Positions 1 through 12,069 of a stretch of DNA of 64,000 nucleotides are shown here, in pieces (within the stretch, counting starts at the first letter, position 1; each line of letters begins with the position of its first letter). The notes beneath the pieces were generated by a model. The model was not told where the DNA came from. It saw only the letters and a list, made by a program, of their open reading frames with translations, and did no database searches. The DNA is from Triatoma infestans (Eukaryota; Arthropoda; Insecta; Hemiptera; Reduviidae), in assembly GCA_011037195.1 (NCBI GenBank), contig JAAEAF010007817.1, positions 32,574 to 96,573 on the forward strand, in the 5' to 3' direction. The position numbers were made by a program, and so were the translations under genes.

Positions 1-1848
1 GGATCCTCTACAGCTCACTGCCTACTGATGGTTGTTTGTACCCACAGGCCACTGCTGGGAGATCGGCACCGCACTAGAAGGCTTCAGGTTGAAAGCACTA
101 TAGATCTTTCAGGTTGCACCGCATTATCCCCTGGAAGAATCTAGAATCCACTCTGGTAAACGATTTTGACCAAACATCTCTTTTCTTTTACTGAAATACT
201 CTTTTGTCGGCTCCCTTTTAGCACTAGATTAGATTAGAGTAGATTGTATGGGGCTTGGCAAGTAAGCTTACACTACCACGATCTGTTGGTCTATTGTGGC
301 ACCCATAATTGTACTTAGAACCCTCATTTAATTATACTTAGGAATCTGGAGAGAGTGAGAAAGAGAGACAGAGACACAGACACATGGGCAGTCCTTGAAG
401 GCGTCAGTTTTTCCTCACTGAAGAGGCGAACTATCATCCCCAAAAAAACACTTATATCGTACGAGACACAGTTCGTGCAGTACTGTTTCCACATCTTTTC
501 GACAAAACCTTACAGACGATGCATTTTCTTCTTAGGTATCCAGTAGCCAGTGAGAAGATTTACGGTTATCTGTATGGCCGCCCAGCCTTCTTGGAGTAGT
601 CCTGTTGTAGTAAATCTGTGCGATTAGATATGATAACAACTTTTTCGCCGGCCTCTTTTAACTCACATACAAAATATCAAGTTCACACTCTGCGATTTTT
701 CGTTTTTGTTTTATTGTTCAGACACACCAATCTTCAAAAACTAAAATTCGAAAATTTGACTCCAATACATTTCTTCCTCTTAAGAGGGAATAAAGATACT
801 TTAAAGTTCACTAAATCAGGAATAAACGTTTATTTAAATATACAAACAAGACTGTTAGATTCAGCGTCTGTTGAATTCAAAGTTTACTGCAGGAATTTTT
901 TCAATCCTTTCATCCAATGCTCCATACTATATCTCCAACCTGTTATCCAAATGTCTGATATAATTTCATCCATATAATTTATACGCTTTTTTCTTCTGGT
1001 CTGACGCTTCTCATGTCAAATAGTTGCCTACATTTCGCTTAAACGTCACAGCCAGTACTCATTTCTCATTCATTACAGTTTTTAAATATTACTTGCATTT
1101 ATTCATTTATCTCTGAAAATTCCAATATTAACAAAGGTATTTCTAATTTAATGGTTAGGACACCAATAAACTCTCTTGTTTTAATAGTTTTCCATTTAAC
1201 TAGGGGCTTCAATTTCAAATTAGATTAGTATTTAGGCAGGCCTTTTTGGGATGTGAATCAAATGAAACTGGCGTTATGGTAGACGATTATATTACGCATT
1301 GGAATGGATTCCCATTGAATTGTGCGATGGAGGTTAAAAAGATGGACCGATTGTGCAGAAATAATATCAGAGGTTGAAGTAGGCACTTCTAATGAAACAC
1401 CAATGTGATAATAAATGGAACACTTGTATTTATTATCGATCAATCTATATCGATTTATAAATTCAGCCAATAACTAAATATGAAGCTTTCATTAGAAACA
1501 AGAGTAGCTTTGTAATCTGTTCTATGCTCTGCTTCCCCCCCCCCGACATCACCACCATTGATAATTTAAGAGAGGCCTAGTAACGTGATAGAAGTGGATG
1601 TACTTTTCATCTAATATACTGTTATTAAAAAATGCCAACAATTTTTAAATACTTCTGAATGTATGTGATACATTTTCTGGACATTGTTCAGATATCAGAA
1701 GAATCGCTGTGATTGGTAATAATAATGAGAGATCGGCTTTCTTTTGCTAGATTCAAAATTTTACTATCACTTTTGTTTTAAAAATCAAATTTAACCACAA
1801 AAAAAGTGAAAGTTAATTAAATTACATAATTAATAAATTAGTTTCTTC
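1..1848. other. AT-rich DNA, nothing recognised
   Basis: Two short open frames (355-546 and 618-977, plus) show no family motif and look like chance frames in AT-rich DNA. I see no RNA gene, transposon end or repeat shared with the rest of the window. The window opens with GGATCC, which could be a cloning or contig edge, but nothing else supports that. Confidence 0.5.
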
Positions 1849-2308
1849 AATAATTAATAGAAGCTAAAATTTCTTCTCAAATGATATTTATCGTATTAAA
1901 CTATTTTATGCTATTTTATGAAAATGTTTTATTGCCTGCGTATAGTAGTTCAAACAAAAAAAGAAAAGAATTGCAAACAAAAAGAAAATTATAAAGAGTT
2001 TTTTTCTGAATTTTCTATTAAAGCTGCTGAAAGAGGCGCTAATATCAGCCATAAATGAAAAACAATTATTATAAATTCGGGAATCACTGTTTTCAGTACA
2101 AAGTGAATAAGGTGTGAACAAATTATGCAACCCCAGAGCATAATAACCGCAAGGTTCATTGCTCGACCAAAAAAAAAAAAAAAAAAAAAAAATACGTAAA
2201 TAAAAAATAATTAATAGAAGCTGAAATTTCCTCTCAAATGATATTTATCGTGTTAAACTCATTAATAATTCATCTTGTTCCTGTTTTATTGCTTGCGTAT
2301 CGCAGTTC
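1849..2308. repeat. ~100-bp direct repeat pair around a poly-A run
   Basis: A block at 1849-1951 recurs at 2206-2308 in the same orientation. Both copies share AATAATTAATAGAAGCT, then a shared ATGATATTTATCGT, and end in GTTTTATTGC followed by TGCGTAT and AGTTC with scattered substitutions. The spacer holds a run of over 20 A at about 2168-2191. The second copy runs straight into a family A repeat. Either a local duplication or flanking repeats of an unknown element would explain it. Confidence 0.55.
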
Positions 2309-3233
2309 TCGAAATTATAATTGACAAATGTCATAGTTTGTATCCAAAATTAATGAAATTAGTCGAAAACTGAAAAAACTGTTCAGTAAAAGCGCACTTC
2401 CGATTTACTATTTTCCTTGAAAATCGGAATTTTGGCCATTATTTATTTTTAATTAATTTTGTTTGGATGATAGAATTGTATAATCAACTATGATAGACAA
2501 TAAACTATGATTAAAGAAAAACATAACCCCCACCTCTTCCCAAAAAGTGCCCTTAAATGAATGTTCCTAGTGAAATGTTTTATGTAAAAGTTGTAGATCT
2601 TTGTACGCGTAGTTTATATAAGAAGTTTCAAGAAAATCATCGGAGCCATTTTTGAGAAAATCGCGAAAAAGTGAAAAAAACCATTTAGTAAGTGGTAAAG
2701 TAAACGCACTTCCGGTTATGCCATTTATTTGAAACTGGGAATTTCAACAATATATTTAATTCTAATTAACATTATTTAGATGAGCGAATTGTCCAATAAA
2801 CTGAAATAGCACTTTAGATGAAAACCTAACCCCACCTCTCCCTCAAAAGTGCCCTTAAATGAATTTTCCAGAGAAATGTTTCAAATAAAAGTTGTAGCTC
2901 TTTGTATGTGTAGTTGATTACCAAGTTCGAAGAAAATTGTCGGAGCCATTTTTGAGAAAAATCGCAAAAAAGTAAAAAAAAAAAACTAGTAAAGTGGTAC
3001 TTCCGGTTGAGGAATTTTGACAGATAATAACGTACCTAAACGTAATATCAAGTTTCAACTTTCTAGGGTTTTTTGTTTTTGAGCTATGCTGATCACATAC
3101 ACACACTGACCATTTGCTAAAAACCACTTTTTTTGGACTCAGGGGACCTCAAAACGGATATTTCCGGTGAAAACTCGATACCGAAAATTTGACACGATCC
3201 TCTTACTTCCTCTTACTAAGAACAAGAGAAAGT
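2302..3233 (+). mobile_element. Family A 3'-hairpin repeat, 5' end truncated
   Basis: This is one of at least six clear copies in the window; the others start near 16715, 20905 (minus), 30949, 45577 and 51072. The body is two to three related monomers of roughly 300 bp, each anchored by CACTTCCGGTT, a GCCATTTTTGAGAAAATCGC block and a CCCTTAAATGAAT block. The 3' end carries CCGGTGAAAACTCGAT, then GACACGAT and a degraded terminal hairpin. The usual 5' end (TCTGGTGTGAAAC) is missing. Small open frames on its minus strand (2918-3127) recur in other copies only because the DNA is similar; I see no protein motif. Confidence 0.7.
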
Positions 3234-3289
3234 AATAATGTGAACATTCACACGCCTTTCTCTGACTCTAATAAATTAATCCAATTTAA

Positions 3290-3740
3290 TCAAAAATTGC
3301 AATGTTCAGTTGGGCCGGTCATAAAAATGGTCGCTGAGATTTTAATTGTATATTGAACAACTTTGTATGATAAAACTTTAAAAGCTTGTGCAAATTTAAT
3401 AACTAACTGACAGATCTCCAATTTACCGTCTAAAATATATTTTTTTTTTCAAATAAAAGTGAGACGTTTCTATCTTTCCAGTATGCAGTCCTTCTAAAAA
3501 ATTAAAAACAAAAACCTATTCTGCAAAAATAGCACTTCCGGTTAACAAATTTTTTTATTAAATGTGAAATTCTATCAATGCTTTTATTGTATGTTAATAT
3601 GATGTAGATGGTAAAACCATACATTATATTGAACTGGTTCTTTAGATAGAAGCATAACACTACTGTTCCCCTCAGAACCCTCCAAAAAATCAAGTTTCCC
3701 GTGAAAATGTTTCACAAAAAAGTAATAAGTATTTATGTCT
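3290..3740 (+). repeat. Diverged relative of family A
   Basis: It has AGCACTTCCGGTTAAC, then a 'gaaattctatcaatg' style segment, 'aagcataacac' and 'gttcccctcagaa' in the same order as a family A monomer but heavily substituted. It directly follows the clear copy ending at 3233, so it could be an older copy or a distant subfamily. No ends are visible. Confidence 0.4.
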
Positions 3741-4786
3741 GTAGATAGATGATCTATTCTGGCTTTCTTACATTTCTGTGTTTGGCAGTATTTACGCCTC
3801 AAAAAGTTATACGAAAGCAAAAGTGGAGTTTGCCTCTATGGGTTTCATATACTACCTATGTCTTACCTCTACTACCTACTATCTATCTATTCACTTCAAA
3901 CCCTTACTATAGTGGTCAAGTGTTCGGCAGCTATTAGTGTGTGGTCTTGTTGATTTATTAAATTCATGGATGCAGCCAACAAGCTTCCCAGAAAAAGGTG
4001 GCTTACATAAAATGCTAACGAAGAATTTTTCTAAAAATAGAGAATTGGAATTATTCAAGTGTAAAAATACATTGTTTTTAAAAAAAAAAAAGAAATCGCA
4101 AGAACAGCAGTTTTTTCATAAATTTTTAGCGAAACGTAAAGAGAATAATGCATTTACTTTTCTATATATTTAAATTCCATTTTTAAAACCTGCTTTCAAC
4201 GTTTTAAATCCTGCTTTTAACTTATTGGTAAATACAAATAATGGAATAATGGATTTAGTTGTTACATTTGAATATATTATTTTTAAAAAGCTAAAGGTTG
4301 CAACGAGATAATTCTTTTTAAAAATTAAAATAAAAACTTTCTAAAGTTATAGATAATTTTTTTTTTTTTTCATTATGCATTAACACCCAGAGATATAGAT
4401 ACAGAAATGAACCAGAATAGATTGTCTGTGTCGCTGTGGATTTGGCTTTTTAACTGCCCCCTTCTTTATATCTATGAAATTAAACTGAACTTTTTTATGA
4501 CTTCTATGATCTTCTTGAATTGGTTAAATAGACTAGAATTAACCGCGATAATATGGAAAAGCTACAGCAAAATCTTGTACAGTGGTTTTTCTAGATTTCT
4601 TTTTCGATGATACAGTGATAACAACAGTTTTCTCCAGGCATCAATAAATAATAATGAGTGTTCCAGAAAATACATGGATATTAATTGGCCCATGCAAATC
4701 TTGAAGGCTAGTTAAAGCAGAAATTGTTGAAATTGTATAATTTAGTGAAAGATTTATTATAAATTTATTTATTATAAATAGTGAAG
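3741..4786. other. AT-rich DNA, nothing recognised
   Basis: Short open frames at 3749-3937, 3937-4173 and 4407-4610 have no recognisable domain. Poly-A and poly-T runs occur near 4080 and 4362. Confidence 0.45.
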
Positions 4787-5050
4787 TCCCTTACGCTTTG
4801 GTCTAGTGGCTAGCGCACTCGCCTTTCGTGCGTGAATTCAGGGTTCGATTCCCGTGAGGGCAAAAATCGGTGTTGACCCAGCATCGTGATAAAAAGTGGG
4901 AAGCTACAATTAGTAGCGCCCTAGGTAGTGAAGGTCGGAACTAAACGGCGTGGGAACTGCGGCATGCTTACCTCACGCTCCCCTATTCAAATCGCCGTTT
5001 GGCAAGCCTTGGCCCTTCATGGGCTGTTGCGCCATAGGGTTTTTTTTTTA
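4787..5050 (+). mobile_element. tRNA-Glu-derived SINE
   Basis: The head folds as a tRNA. A 7-bp acceptor stem pairs CCCTTAC (4788-4794) with GTGAGGG (4854-4860). Box A-like TGGTCTAGTGG lies at about 4799-4809 and box B GGTTCGATTCC at 4842-4852. The anticodon loop reads CTTTCGT, with TTC in the anticodon position, pointing to tRNA-Glu. A non-tRNA body of about 180 bp follows, with CTCACGCTCCCC and a GGCAAGCC segment, and ends in a T run at 5041-5049 that could stop RNA polymerase III. I see no clean target duplication. It is not a functional tRNA gene, because the sequence continues past the acceptor stem as a longer body. Known of the class: SINEs are transcribed from their internal promoter and moved by LINE enzymes. 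Confidence 0.75.
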
Positions 5051-5379
5051 ATAGATATGAAAGAACTTTCAAGTATAATAAATAGGTCATCTTTCCCCTA
5101 CAGATGATCAAGTCAATAATGGTGTATCTTTCATGCCTGTTCAAGATAATATTGTATTGGAGACATCTTTATATAGAGTACACTATAGAAGTTACCACCT
5201 CCCAAGTCTAAAGAAATTCAAAGTGTCAATTTGAGAAAATCATGAAATATGAAGAAATTCCTTAAACATATGTTTCAGCTTGGTATAAATAGCTTGAACT
5301 CTTTCTTTTTTGTCATTTTGCTGACACCCTTACATAAACCTTAATGACACGAGTTTTTGTTTTGTTTGTTTTCTGCTGT
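5051..5379. other. Short unassigned stretch
   Basis: AT-rich DNA between a SINE and the 3' end of a minus-strand LINE. It may include LINE 3' untranslated sequence, but no tail is visible. Confidence 0.4.
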
Positions 5380-5916
5380 CTAAAGCTCTTCAAGGCATCT
5401 CTTCCATTTTTCCCAAAGCAGAGTCTTTTCTTCTGAAAAGCCCCGCCCCATAATGCTTTTTACAGCATCCAGCCATGTTACTCTGGGTATACCAGGTTTA
5501 TTCCTACCTTTTATTTCCAATTCTATAACCTGTCTCGACAGACTTTCACATCCATTCGCCTTACATGGCCGAGCCATCGAAAGCGTTTCTTTTCTATTTC
5601 TTCCATGATGTTTTTTGCTTAGTTCTATTTCTTTTCTTATTTCGGTGTTCTTATCTGTTTTTTCTTTGACTCTCTAGCAGCTCTTCAGCAAAACTCCATC
5701 ATTTCCATCGTGAACAGTCTAACCCTTACTGTTCAGATTCCAGATTGAGGACAATACTTTCAAAAATAGATTTGTAAATAAGCTTTTTGATTGCTTTTGT
5801 TGATTTCAGGGCTCCAGAGGATTGAATTTAGAGCACCTTCCCTAATCTTCATAATTCTGCGGTCATCTTATGTCTCGAATCACTTCAACCATGAAACCCA
5901 AATACGAGCTCGTTTT

Positions 5917-5995
<79 letters not shown>

Positions 5996-6790
5996 AGGCG
6001 TCTCAACATCTGAGGTCATTTGCGCCCGGAGCCTTCTCAGTGCACTGCCGGCCTCCGGACAGTGTTCTCCCGTTACAGACAACACTGTCCATCACCGGAC
6101 AGTGAGGCTGTAGGGGCTCCTAGGAAGAGAAAATCTAAGGGTAACACGGTTGGATTCGAACCCGTGATCTCCGCGTTGCTAGTCCAGCGCGCTACCACTG
6201 AGCTAATCCCTTCCCTAGCTCGTAATTTGACCTTCTTTTTATTATTTGGTTATTAATTGCTTCGCTCATTGTCAGGTTAGTGGTCCAGCGTTTCAGTCTT
6301 TTCTGCATTATTTTTGGACCCCACTTTTGATACTCCTCATGCAACTTTCTGCAGAGATAATTTACATTATCTACATCTGCATCTGGGCTGTTACTACCTG
6401 ATGAACAGCAAATAACACATTATAGTTGTAGTTCTAATTATTTCTAATCATTTTCTCCGCTTTTTCCCTCCGGAAATTCCCTCTAAATATTTTTATAAAT
6501 AATATTGGGAACATGGAGTAACCCTAGAGAAAACTTTTATAGTTGGGAACTTTTCACTTAGTTTTTTCCCCAGCTTACCTCGCCACCATTTCCGTGATGA
6601 ATTTTCCTAATGAGATGGATCAGATCTCCTGACACTCCAGCTGCGTGTAAAGCTGCCCAAAGCAATTCACGGGATACAGTAACAGACCTTTTCTAGGTCA
6701 ATGAAAGGACCATCTGCATGTCTCTGGATTTTGGTACTATGTTTTTCTAACAGCTGCCACCCTGAAACTTATTAAAGTTCTGCTCATGGA
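5380..6790 (-). pseudogene. Dead LINE reverse transcriptase, split by a SINE
   Basis: Read on the minus strand, pieces of a non-LTR reverse transcriptase appear in the right order. Around 6690-6590 there is a block reading FIDLEKV, then PRELLWAALHAAGV and LIHLIRKIHHG, matching motif A and the following helix of CR1/RTE-like RTs. Around 6400-6300 comes a KLHEEYQKWG block of the RT C-terminus. Around 5580-5550 there is a RWLGHVRRM block and at 5480-5380 WLDAVKSIM with a basic tail, typical of the C-terminal end. The blocks are in different frames with stops between them. The position of the catalytic YADD reads A-V-H-Q, so the enzyme would be inactive. The 303-bp interruption at 5914-6216 is a nested SINE. 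The clade is uncertain. Confidence 0.7.
5914..6216 (-). mobile_element. tRNA-Ala-derived SINE with 7-bp target duplication
   Basis: On the minus strand the head starts near 6216 with GGGATTAGCTCAGTGGTAGC (box A region). The anticodon loop reads CTAGCAA, with AGC (Ala) in the anticodon position, followed by box B GGTTCGAATCC. The body continues through a pair of ACAGTGTT/TCCGGACAGTG segments to a long A tail, seen on the plus strand as the T run 5914-5990. The target duplication is AGCTCGT at 5907-5913 and 6217-6223. It sits inside a minus-strand LINE, so it arrived later. Related copies lie at 37236-37427 and 38697-38936. The long A tail and intact duplication suggest a fairly young insertion. 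Confidence 0.8.
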
Positions 6791-8937
6791 AAAATAATTG
6801 CAATATTTCACCAAAAAGCAGAAATTGATAAGTTTAGAAGAAAAGATGTTCGACTTTAGGGTCAAAATCAAATTAAAGGAAACACTCTAAGATAGAAAAC
6901 ATTATTTTATGATAGGTCGAAATTATGTATTTTTGTCATTTAAAATTTAATTGAAATTATATTTTCTAAATTTGTTATATTTTTGTAATAAAAAAATGGT
7001 TTTTAATTTAAAATTTAAATGCTGGTCTCTATCTGTTTCTATAAAGCCATATAGCCCTGGCAATTTAAGTGCATTTAAGAGAACCATTCTTTTTTTTAGT
7101 TGACGATTTGGTCTACAGAATAATATAGAATTAGATCCTAGTGACTAGCCCATTACTAGCAGTATTTGAATTTGAGTTGCACTCACAGGAATTATGCACA
7201 ACCTAGCATAATTTTGATTTCAGCACGAAAAATGGCAACTTTCATTTCGAGGTACACGTGATGCATAAGGCTTCCTTGATTGTTAAATTTAAGTAATTAG
7301 AATGTCTTTAACTTCCATTCCAGTTTGAATACTGGTCACAGTTAATACAGTAAACAAGAAGATATTCTTGTTATAGACGTAGACAAGCCAGAACAATAAT
7401 AAAAGAGCTCCAACTAAAAAATAAAAAAAAAACTAATGATTAATGATCAAAAAAAAATATGACCTGCACGAGAATGCTGTAGTTAGTTACTGACAAAACG
7501 ACGGTCTAGTATGGAAGAATGAAGAAAAAAAAAAACAAATATTCAGTAGGGCATCTAACAAAAAAATCAGGACCCTAAAAGATACACTCAGACAATACAA
7601 ACTCTCATCACTCTGGTTGACCGACCATACGTGTGTGGAGATGACAGCATGTGTGGTCCTCTGATGATTTAAACACATATATTGTTTGCTTTCTTTATAT
7701 AAGATAATCAATTAGTCAATTCGTATCTAACGATAGTAAGATTTTTACGTTTAAAGGTTTTTATCTCATCAATATGTTTACATTAATATATCAGATCATT
7801 TGAAAAAGTATCCAATATTTTAAATAGAAACAAATAAAGCAATAATCGATTAACAATTAAACTTCTAAATATCGCATAACATAGAGATATGTTTCTAATT
7901 GTTGTAAAACAATAAATACATCTCTCTAACTTAAATAATACAAAACATATCATATTTCTGATTAACTTCACAATAACAAGATTGTTAGATAATCTTAGCT
8001 TTGTATATAAATGATATCAACAACTTCTAGAATATTCTCCGTTAGGACTAGATCTATAAGATAATTGAATGGTAACGAAATTTCCAGTTCGAGAAACTTA
8101 ATACAAATTCCCGTACATTAAATTTTCAAAGTTTAATTCTCTATTAAACTTTGGAGATGATAATAATAATTAAAACAAGAATGTTCAAAATTTACATTAA
8201 TTAATATTTTAGAAATCTAAAGGCAATTTAGAAGACTTAAAACAAGAAATATAGATTTCTAATAAAGACGGCTCCATAGTCACTTAAACTAAACAAAACT
8301 TTTGTTGAAATAAATCTCAGTTTTTTTACCGTATGATATAAACAAAAGTGTACTATATTATTACAACGAGTAATACAACTAGTCATAGTAAATAGTGGTA
8401 AAGTTGGAAGAAGAAATGTGATGTGTATAACCAACCAGGAAAAAGGAGAGGATTGAGGATGTAGGGAATGGTGAGGAGAAGTGAATATAACTTGATGTAT
8501 ATATAAATTTACGAGGAAGTTACGTGAGAGAGGTAAAAAGGTCTGAGGTGGCTAGTCGTCGTACGCATTCATAAGTGCGACACTTTGTTGTTGATAAATG
8601 GGGGCAGCACTGTAGCACACAGAACTAGCTCCACCTACCTTACCATTCCACCATCACTGTACTACAACAGTCCTAAACACACACACACCACAGTAAACAG
8701 CAGCCCATGCTCTTCAAGATAAATATATATCTTACCGGGCCTCATTGTAACGCAACCCATACAGGGTTACCTTGCATATATGTATATATACATAACAAAG
8801 TTTTCAAGCTCAATTATTTACGTTTGTCTTATTATTATTAATATTATCATAAATTTAATTTATAAACATTACTTTGCATAGAAATAATTATGTCAAATTT
8901 ATAATTTATATAATTACATCATAATTACTGCCAAAGA
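6791..8937. other. AT-rich DNA, nothing recognised
   Basis: About 2.1 kb with no coding homology. Short frames on the minus strand (7487-7711, 7783-7971, 8237-8434) have no motif. A slightly less AT-rich patch at 8530-8770 (with a CA run near 8681) is also unrecognised. Confidence 0.45.
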
Positions 8938-9460
8938 TCATTTGCGGCGGTCTCTCCAGTCCTCGTTCTTTAGGCCGCTAATATTTCCATTTCTTCTCCG
9001 GCCAAGCGTTCTCTCCAGGACGTCCTTTTTCCCTTTTTTCAACATAAAATCACTCTCTTTGGCCACCTTTCTTCCCCATACAATGAACATAACCTTACCG
9101 GTGTAGAGACTACATTTCAAACCTGTCCACCTCGGTCCTCTGAGTTTCCATTTCCTCACGGATATCTATGTTTCTTCTCCTGTCAAAGAGAAAATCCCTC
9201 AGTCTGCGTTTCAGACCATCTATCTCTACTTCGCTTATTTTCTGCCTGAGACGCTTGGTAGGTGCCCAGCCATACCTGGCGTACGTGAGGAATCTTTCCA
9301 TAATTACTCCAAGAATGAGTCTCTTAGTTTCTAATGATATAGCTTCAAACGGATCGCAACCTTGGCTTGACCTATCCTGCTTAGAATGTCAGCCACATCT
9401 GCCGGGATTATCCACTATTGAGCCCAGTTACTTGAAGCGGACGGACGGACCTAATTACCT
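8938..9460 (-). pseudogene. LINE remnant, RT C-terminal region
   Basis: On the minus strand from about 9460 down, the reading begins FK-LGSIVD and GRC, followed by an IGQAKV-like helix, the hallmark segment just after the RT palm in CR1/RTE/Jockey-type LINEs. Further on, frame changes reveal W-like and LKKG-KDVLER with an RRR-NGNISG stretch, resembling the 'LKKGDKDVLE...RRMEKISW' part of these proteins. At least two frameshifts and several stops break it. No ends are seen. The region is noticeably less AT-rich than its surroundings, as expected for old coding sequence. The clade is not resolved. Confidence 0.5.
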
Positions 9461-9803
9461 GAGAGCTTATTATCAAATACTTGCTCTATTTTTTCTGTAT
9501 TGGTATCGTTTTATGGATACCGGAAATTGAAGGGAGGAGTAAGTGTTGTTAGTTAGAGAGATTAGAGAATTGGTATTCGAAATACGGACTACTGATTTAT
9601 GAAAATAAACTATATTTTAACAAATAATTTAAAGTGTATTGAAATAGAAAAACTAAGATGCAAAATATTGTAAATGAATATAAGAATTATGAAATGAATA
9701 TAAAATATTAAAGAAGCAGTGTTAAAACCTTAAATAGGGATTCGCTCGCGATGTATGATGGTGCTTCTGAACTGGAACTCATGCGAACTTCTTTCGTACT
9801 GGC
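9461..9803. other. Unassigned
   Basis: AT-rich sequence leading into the minisatellite region; nothing recognised. Confidence 0.4.
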
Positions 9804-9886
9804 ACTTAACTGATTGATAACTCGAACTTAACTGATTGATTACTCTAACTTAACTGATTGATGACTCGCACTTAACTAATCTGGAA
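9804..9886. repeat. 22-bp minisatellite, about 4 copies
   Basis: ACTTAACTGATTGAT starts at 9804, 9826 and 9848, and a decayed fourth unit starts at 9870, giving an exact 22-bp period. Variable bases lie in the 7-bp spacer between repeats. The repeat is noncoding. Confidence 0.85.
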
Positions 9887-10066
9887 CTCCAGTGGGGCGA
9901 CCCTTATATTTGCATCACTCACACATCGGCTGATGTTTGTAAGTACGTGCCACACTAAGACATCTCTCGTAGTATATTGACCCTAGGGGAGGTCGGTAGT
10001 TAACAAAGGATGTTTTGGCCGGGGTGGCGACGCTTTGTTAACAGATGGTGGCCAGGTGGCCTCTTG

Positions 10067-10225
10067 AGTGTACATTGACCCTTGTATGAAGGAAATACAA
10101 AAAGGGTTTTGCGGCGGTTCTCTTGACTGTATATTGACCCCTGTTTGAAAGGGTTTTGCCGCGGTTCTCTTGACTGTATATTGACCCCTGTTTGAAAGGG
10201 TTTTGCCGCGGTTCTTGACCTGCAG
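10067..10225. repeat. 47-bp minisatellite, about 3 copies
   Basis: GTTCTCTTGACTGTATATTG starts at 10117 and 10164, and the next unit begins at 10211 (GTTCTTGACC), an exact 47-bp period. A divergent unit precedes at about 10067. Each unit holds GGGTTTTGC followed by a GCGG core. Because 47 is not a multiple of three, the same peptide repeats appear in all three minus-strand frames. That explains the overlapping open frames at 9983-10263, which I do not regard as genes. Confidence 0.85.
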
Positions 10226-10691
10226 ATAGCGGCTGGCTGGATCCTTTTCCAAATTCCAACCACTAGTTATAATTTTTAGATTTATTTAAAAATTATATCT
10301 TCTTTCTTCTTCTTGCCATCACATCACATTTCACAATCAAGTACTCGGTTTTAAAGAAATTAACTTTGAATCCTCTAGCTTTCAATACCTCTCTAGCAAT
10401 TTTCTTATACGATACTTTTAATATCCTCGCGATCATGCTGAAACAATTTGGTCCTCAACGAATAAGAGAGATTATATCTTTTTATCTCTTATTGGAATGT
10501 CCATTTCTCTTCAAGAGAATGGTATTTTACTTTTGTCAAAATCTGAACATTCGTATTGATCCTCAACATTTCTTTTTTTTATTATTATTATTATTGATAA
10601 TATTAAATAATCGAGAGAGAAACAAGACCTCTATTGTATTTGCTAACTTCCTATTTATGTTTAATTGAAAGAGAAATACGTTATAATCAAT
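10226..10691. other. Unassigned
   Basis: An open frame at 10366-10668 (plus, 100 aa) has only hydrophobic and low-complexity content, including an ATT-repeat-encoded leucine/isoleucine run. It is most likely a chance frame. Confidence 0.4.
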
Positions 10692-10868
10692 GTTGTCGTG
10701 GTTGGGCCCTTTGAGCTTGAAAGCATCTAAGAAGATCAAAGATTTTTAAGATGATAGTCTGCTTCATTTTGGATTCATCGATCTGTTTCGAGCGTTCGCC
10801 CATCATTCAATGTGATAACACATACTTGCCCAGAACAAAACAGTTTACATATTCTCATTTAATACACT
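10692..10868 (-). mobile_element. Family B half copy with mutated hammerhead-like motif
   Basis: It shows the family B outer end (GTTGTCGTGGTTGG, compare GTTGTTGTGGTGGTTGG in the copy at 35506-35825), then AAAGCATC and CTGCTTCATTTTG. Next come the reverse complement of the GAAAC-GATCGATG segment and the inner GTGATAACACA...CTTGC part. On the minus strand the ribozyme-like core has decayed to TGAATGA, so it is not expected to cleave. Only one arm is present. It shows that family B can exist as a single arm. Confidence 0.6.
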
Positions 10869-12069
10869 GAATATGCCTTCCTGTTGATGCCATAACCAGT
10901 TTATATCCTGATAATGCCCGGAACCGGTTTATTAATCATAATATGAGGCAGGTCATCACGGAAAAAGATCTGTTATGTTATATTAATGCTGTGGTCCCAG
11001 TAATCTAATTACTTTTAAAAGACTAATCAAAAATAAAAGTGATGAGACTTAAATATGTTCAAAATTTTTAAAAACCATTTCTTCGAACCCCTAAGAGATT
11101 TCCACACATGTCTTCCTCCAGTGTAAACACAAATTCCAAACTATGACACCGTCAGCACTAAGAGAAAGTAAAACTTGATGCTGTTTTTTGTTGCAGTATA
11201 AATTTTACAACATTTGAAAGTTTAATTAAGCGTGAATTTTAAATAAAATATATTATATATCCCATGTAAATTATTAATATGAATAAAATATTAGCTACTA
11301 ATATTGTTAATGAATAAAAATTATTCATAAAACCATATTTACATTATTACAAACTCAGAAAGAAACAAAGATTGTTTTAAACAAAACAAAATCTTGTTTC
11401 ATTGTATTAAATTTAAAACAAAAAGAATGGAAAAGTGGTTTGAGAATAAAGGAAAAGCGTTTTAGATAGGGAAAGCGAGCACTGCTACCATTAAATGTGG
11501 GTGCGTGGTTTTTGAACTAAAGGGAAAATCATTAATTAGAGATGCAGATAACTGTTGGCCTTACTACCATCAACAATGCTAAATTACAGGTTCACATAAC
11601 GCGCACACACACACACACACATTCAGCTACTTGTCTGATTAATTCAGTTTACTCAGTTTTTATCAACTATCAATCTAAATAGTGAATAAAAAACAAAAAC
11701 AAAATTGCCATTTCTCTCTCTTTATCGTAATTATTATAATTATACACCCATAAACCCATGACAGCCACTATCAAATAGAGGCCATTTATAGGTGTAATAA
11801 AATCCTGGTGAGAATCACAATCCCCACGATTTTCTCTTACTGCAATTATTTCGATTCTAAACGATCAATTTTCTTGAAAAATTGCAGTTTGCATTTGCAT
11901 CACATTATAAAGATGGTAGGTTATATATTTTTTAATTTATTTGAGAGCGCTTTCTATATCAACATCTTAGGAAAATCTTTGCAACGGCCGTTTAAATTTT
12001 AAACCAACCTCACTTAAAACATATTTTATAATATGTTCTAGGATTCGATTTAATGTTATTGATTATTGA
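10869..12069. other. AT-rich DNA with a CA microsatellite
   Basis: A short (AC)n run lies at about 11601-11621. No coding homology is seen; a 64-aa frame at 11808-12002 has no motif. Confidence 0.45.

Noticed and set aside
4787..4861. Functional tRNA-Glu gene
   Set aside because: The tRNA-like sequence continues into a longer SINE body and lacks a terminator directly after the acceptor stem.
5791..5991. Open frame ending in a long phenylalanine run
   Set aside because: It is the T-rich tail of a minus-strand SINE read as codons.
9804..10225. CRISPR array
   Set aside because: The periods are pure tandem repeats without unique spacers, and the DNA is eukaryotic.
9983..10263. Three overlapping minus-strand frames with repeated peptides
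   Set aside because: They are produced by the 47-bp minisatellite read in all three frames.
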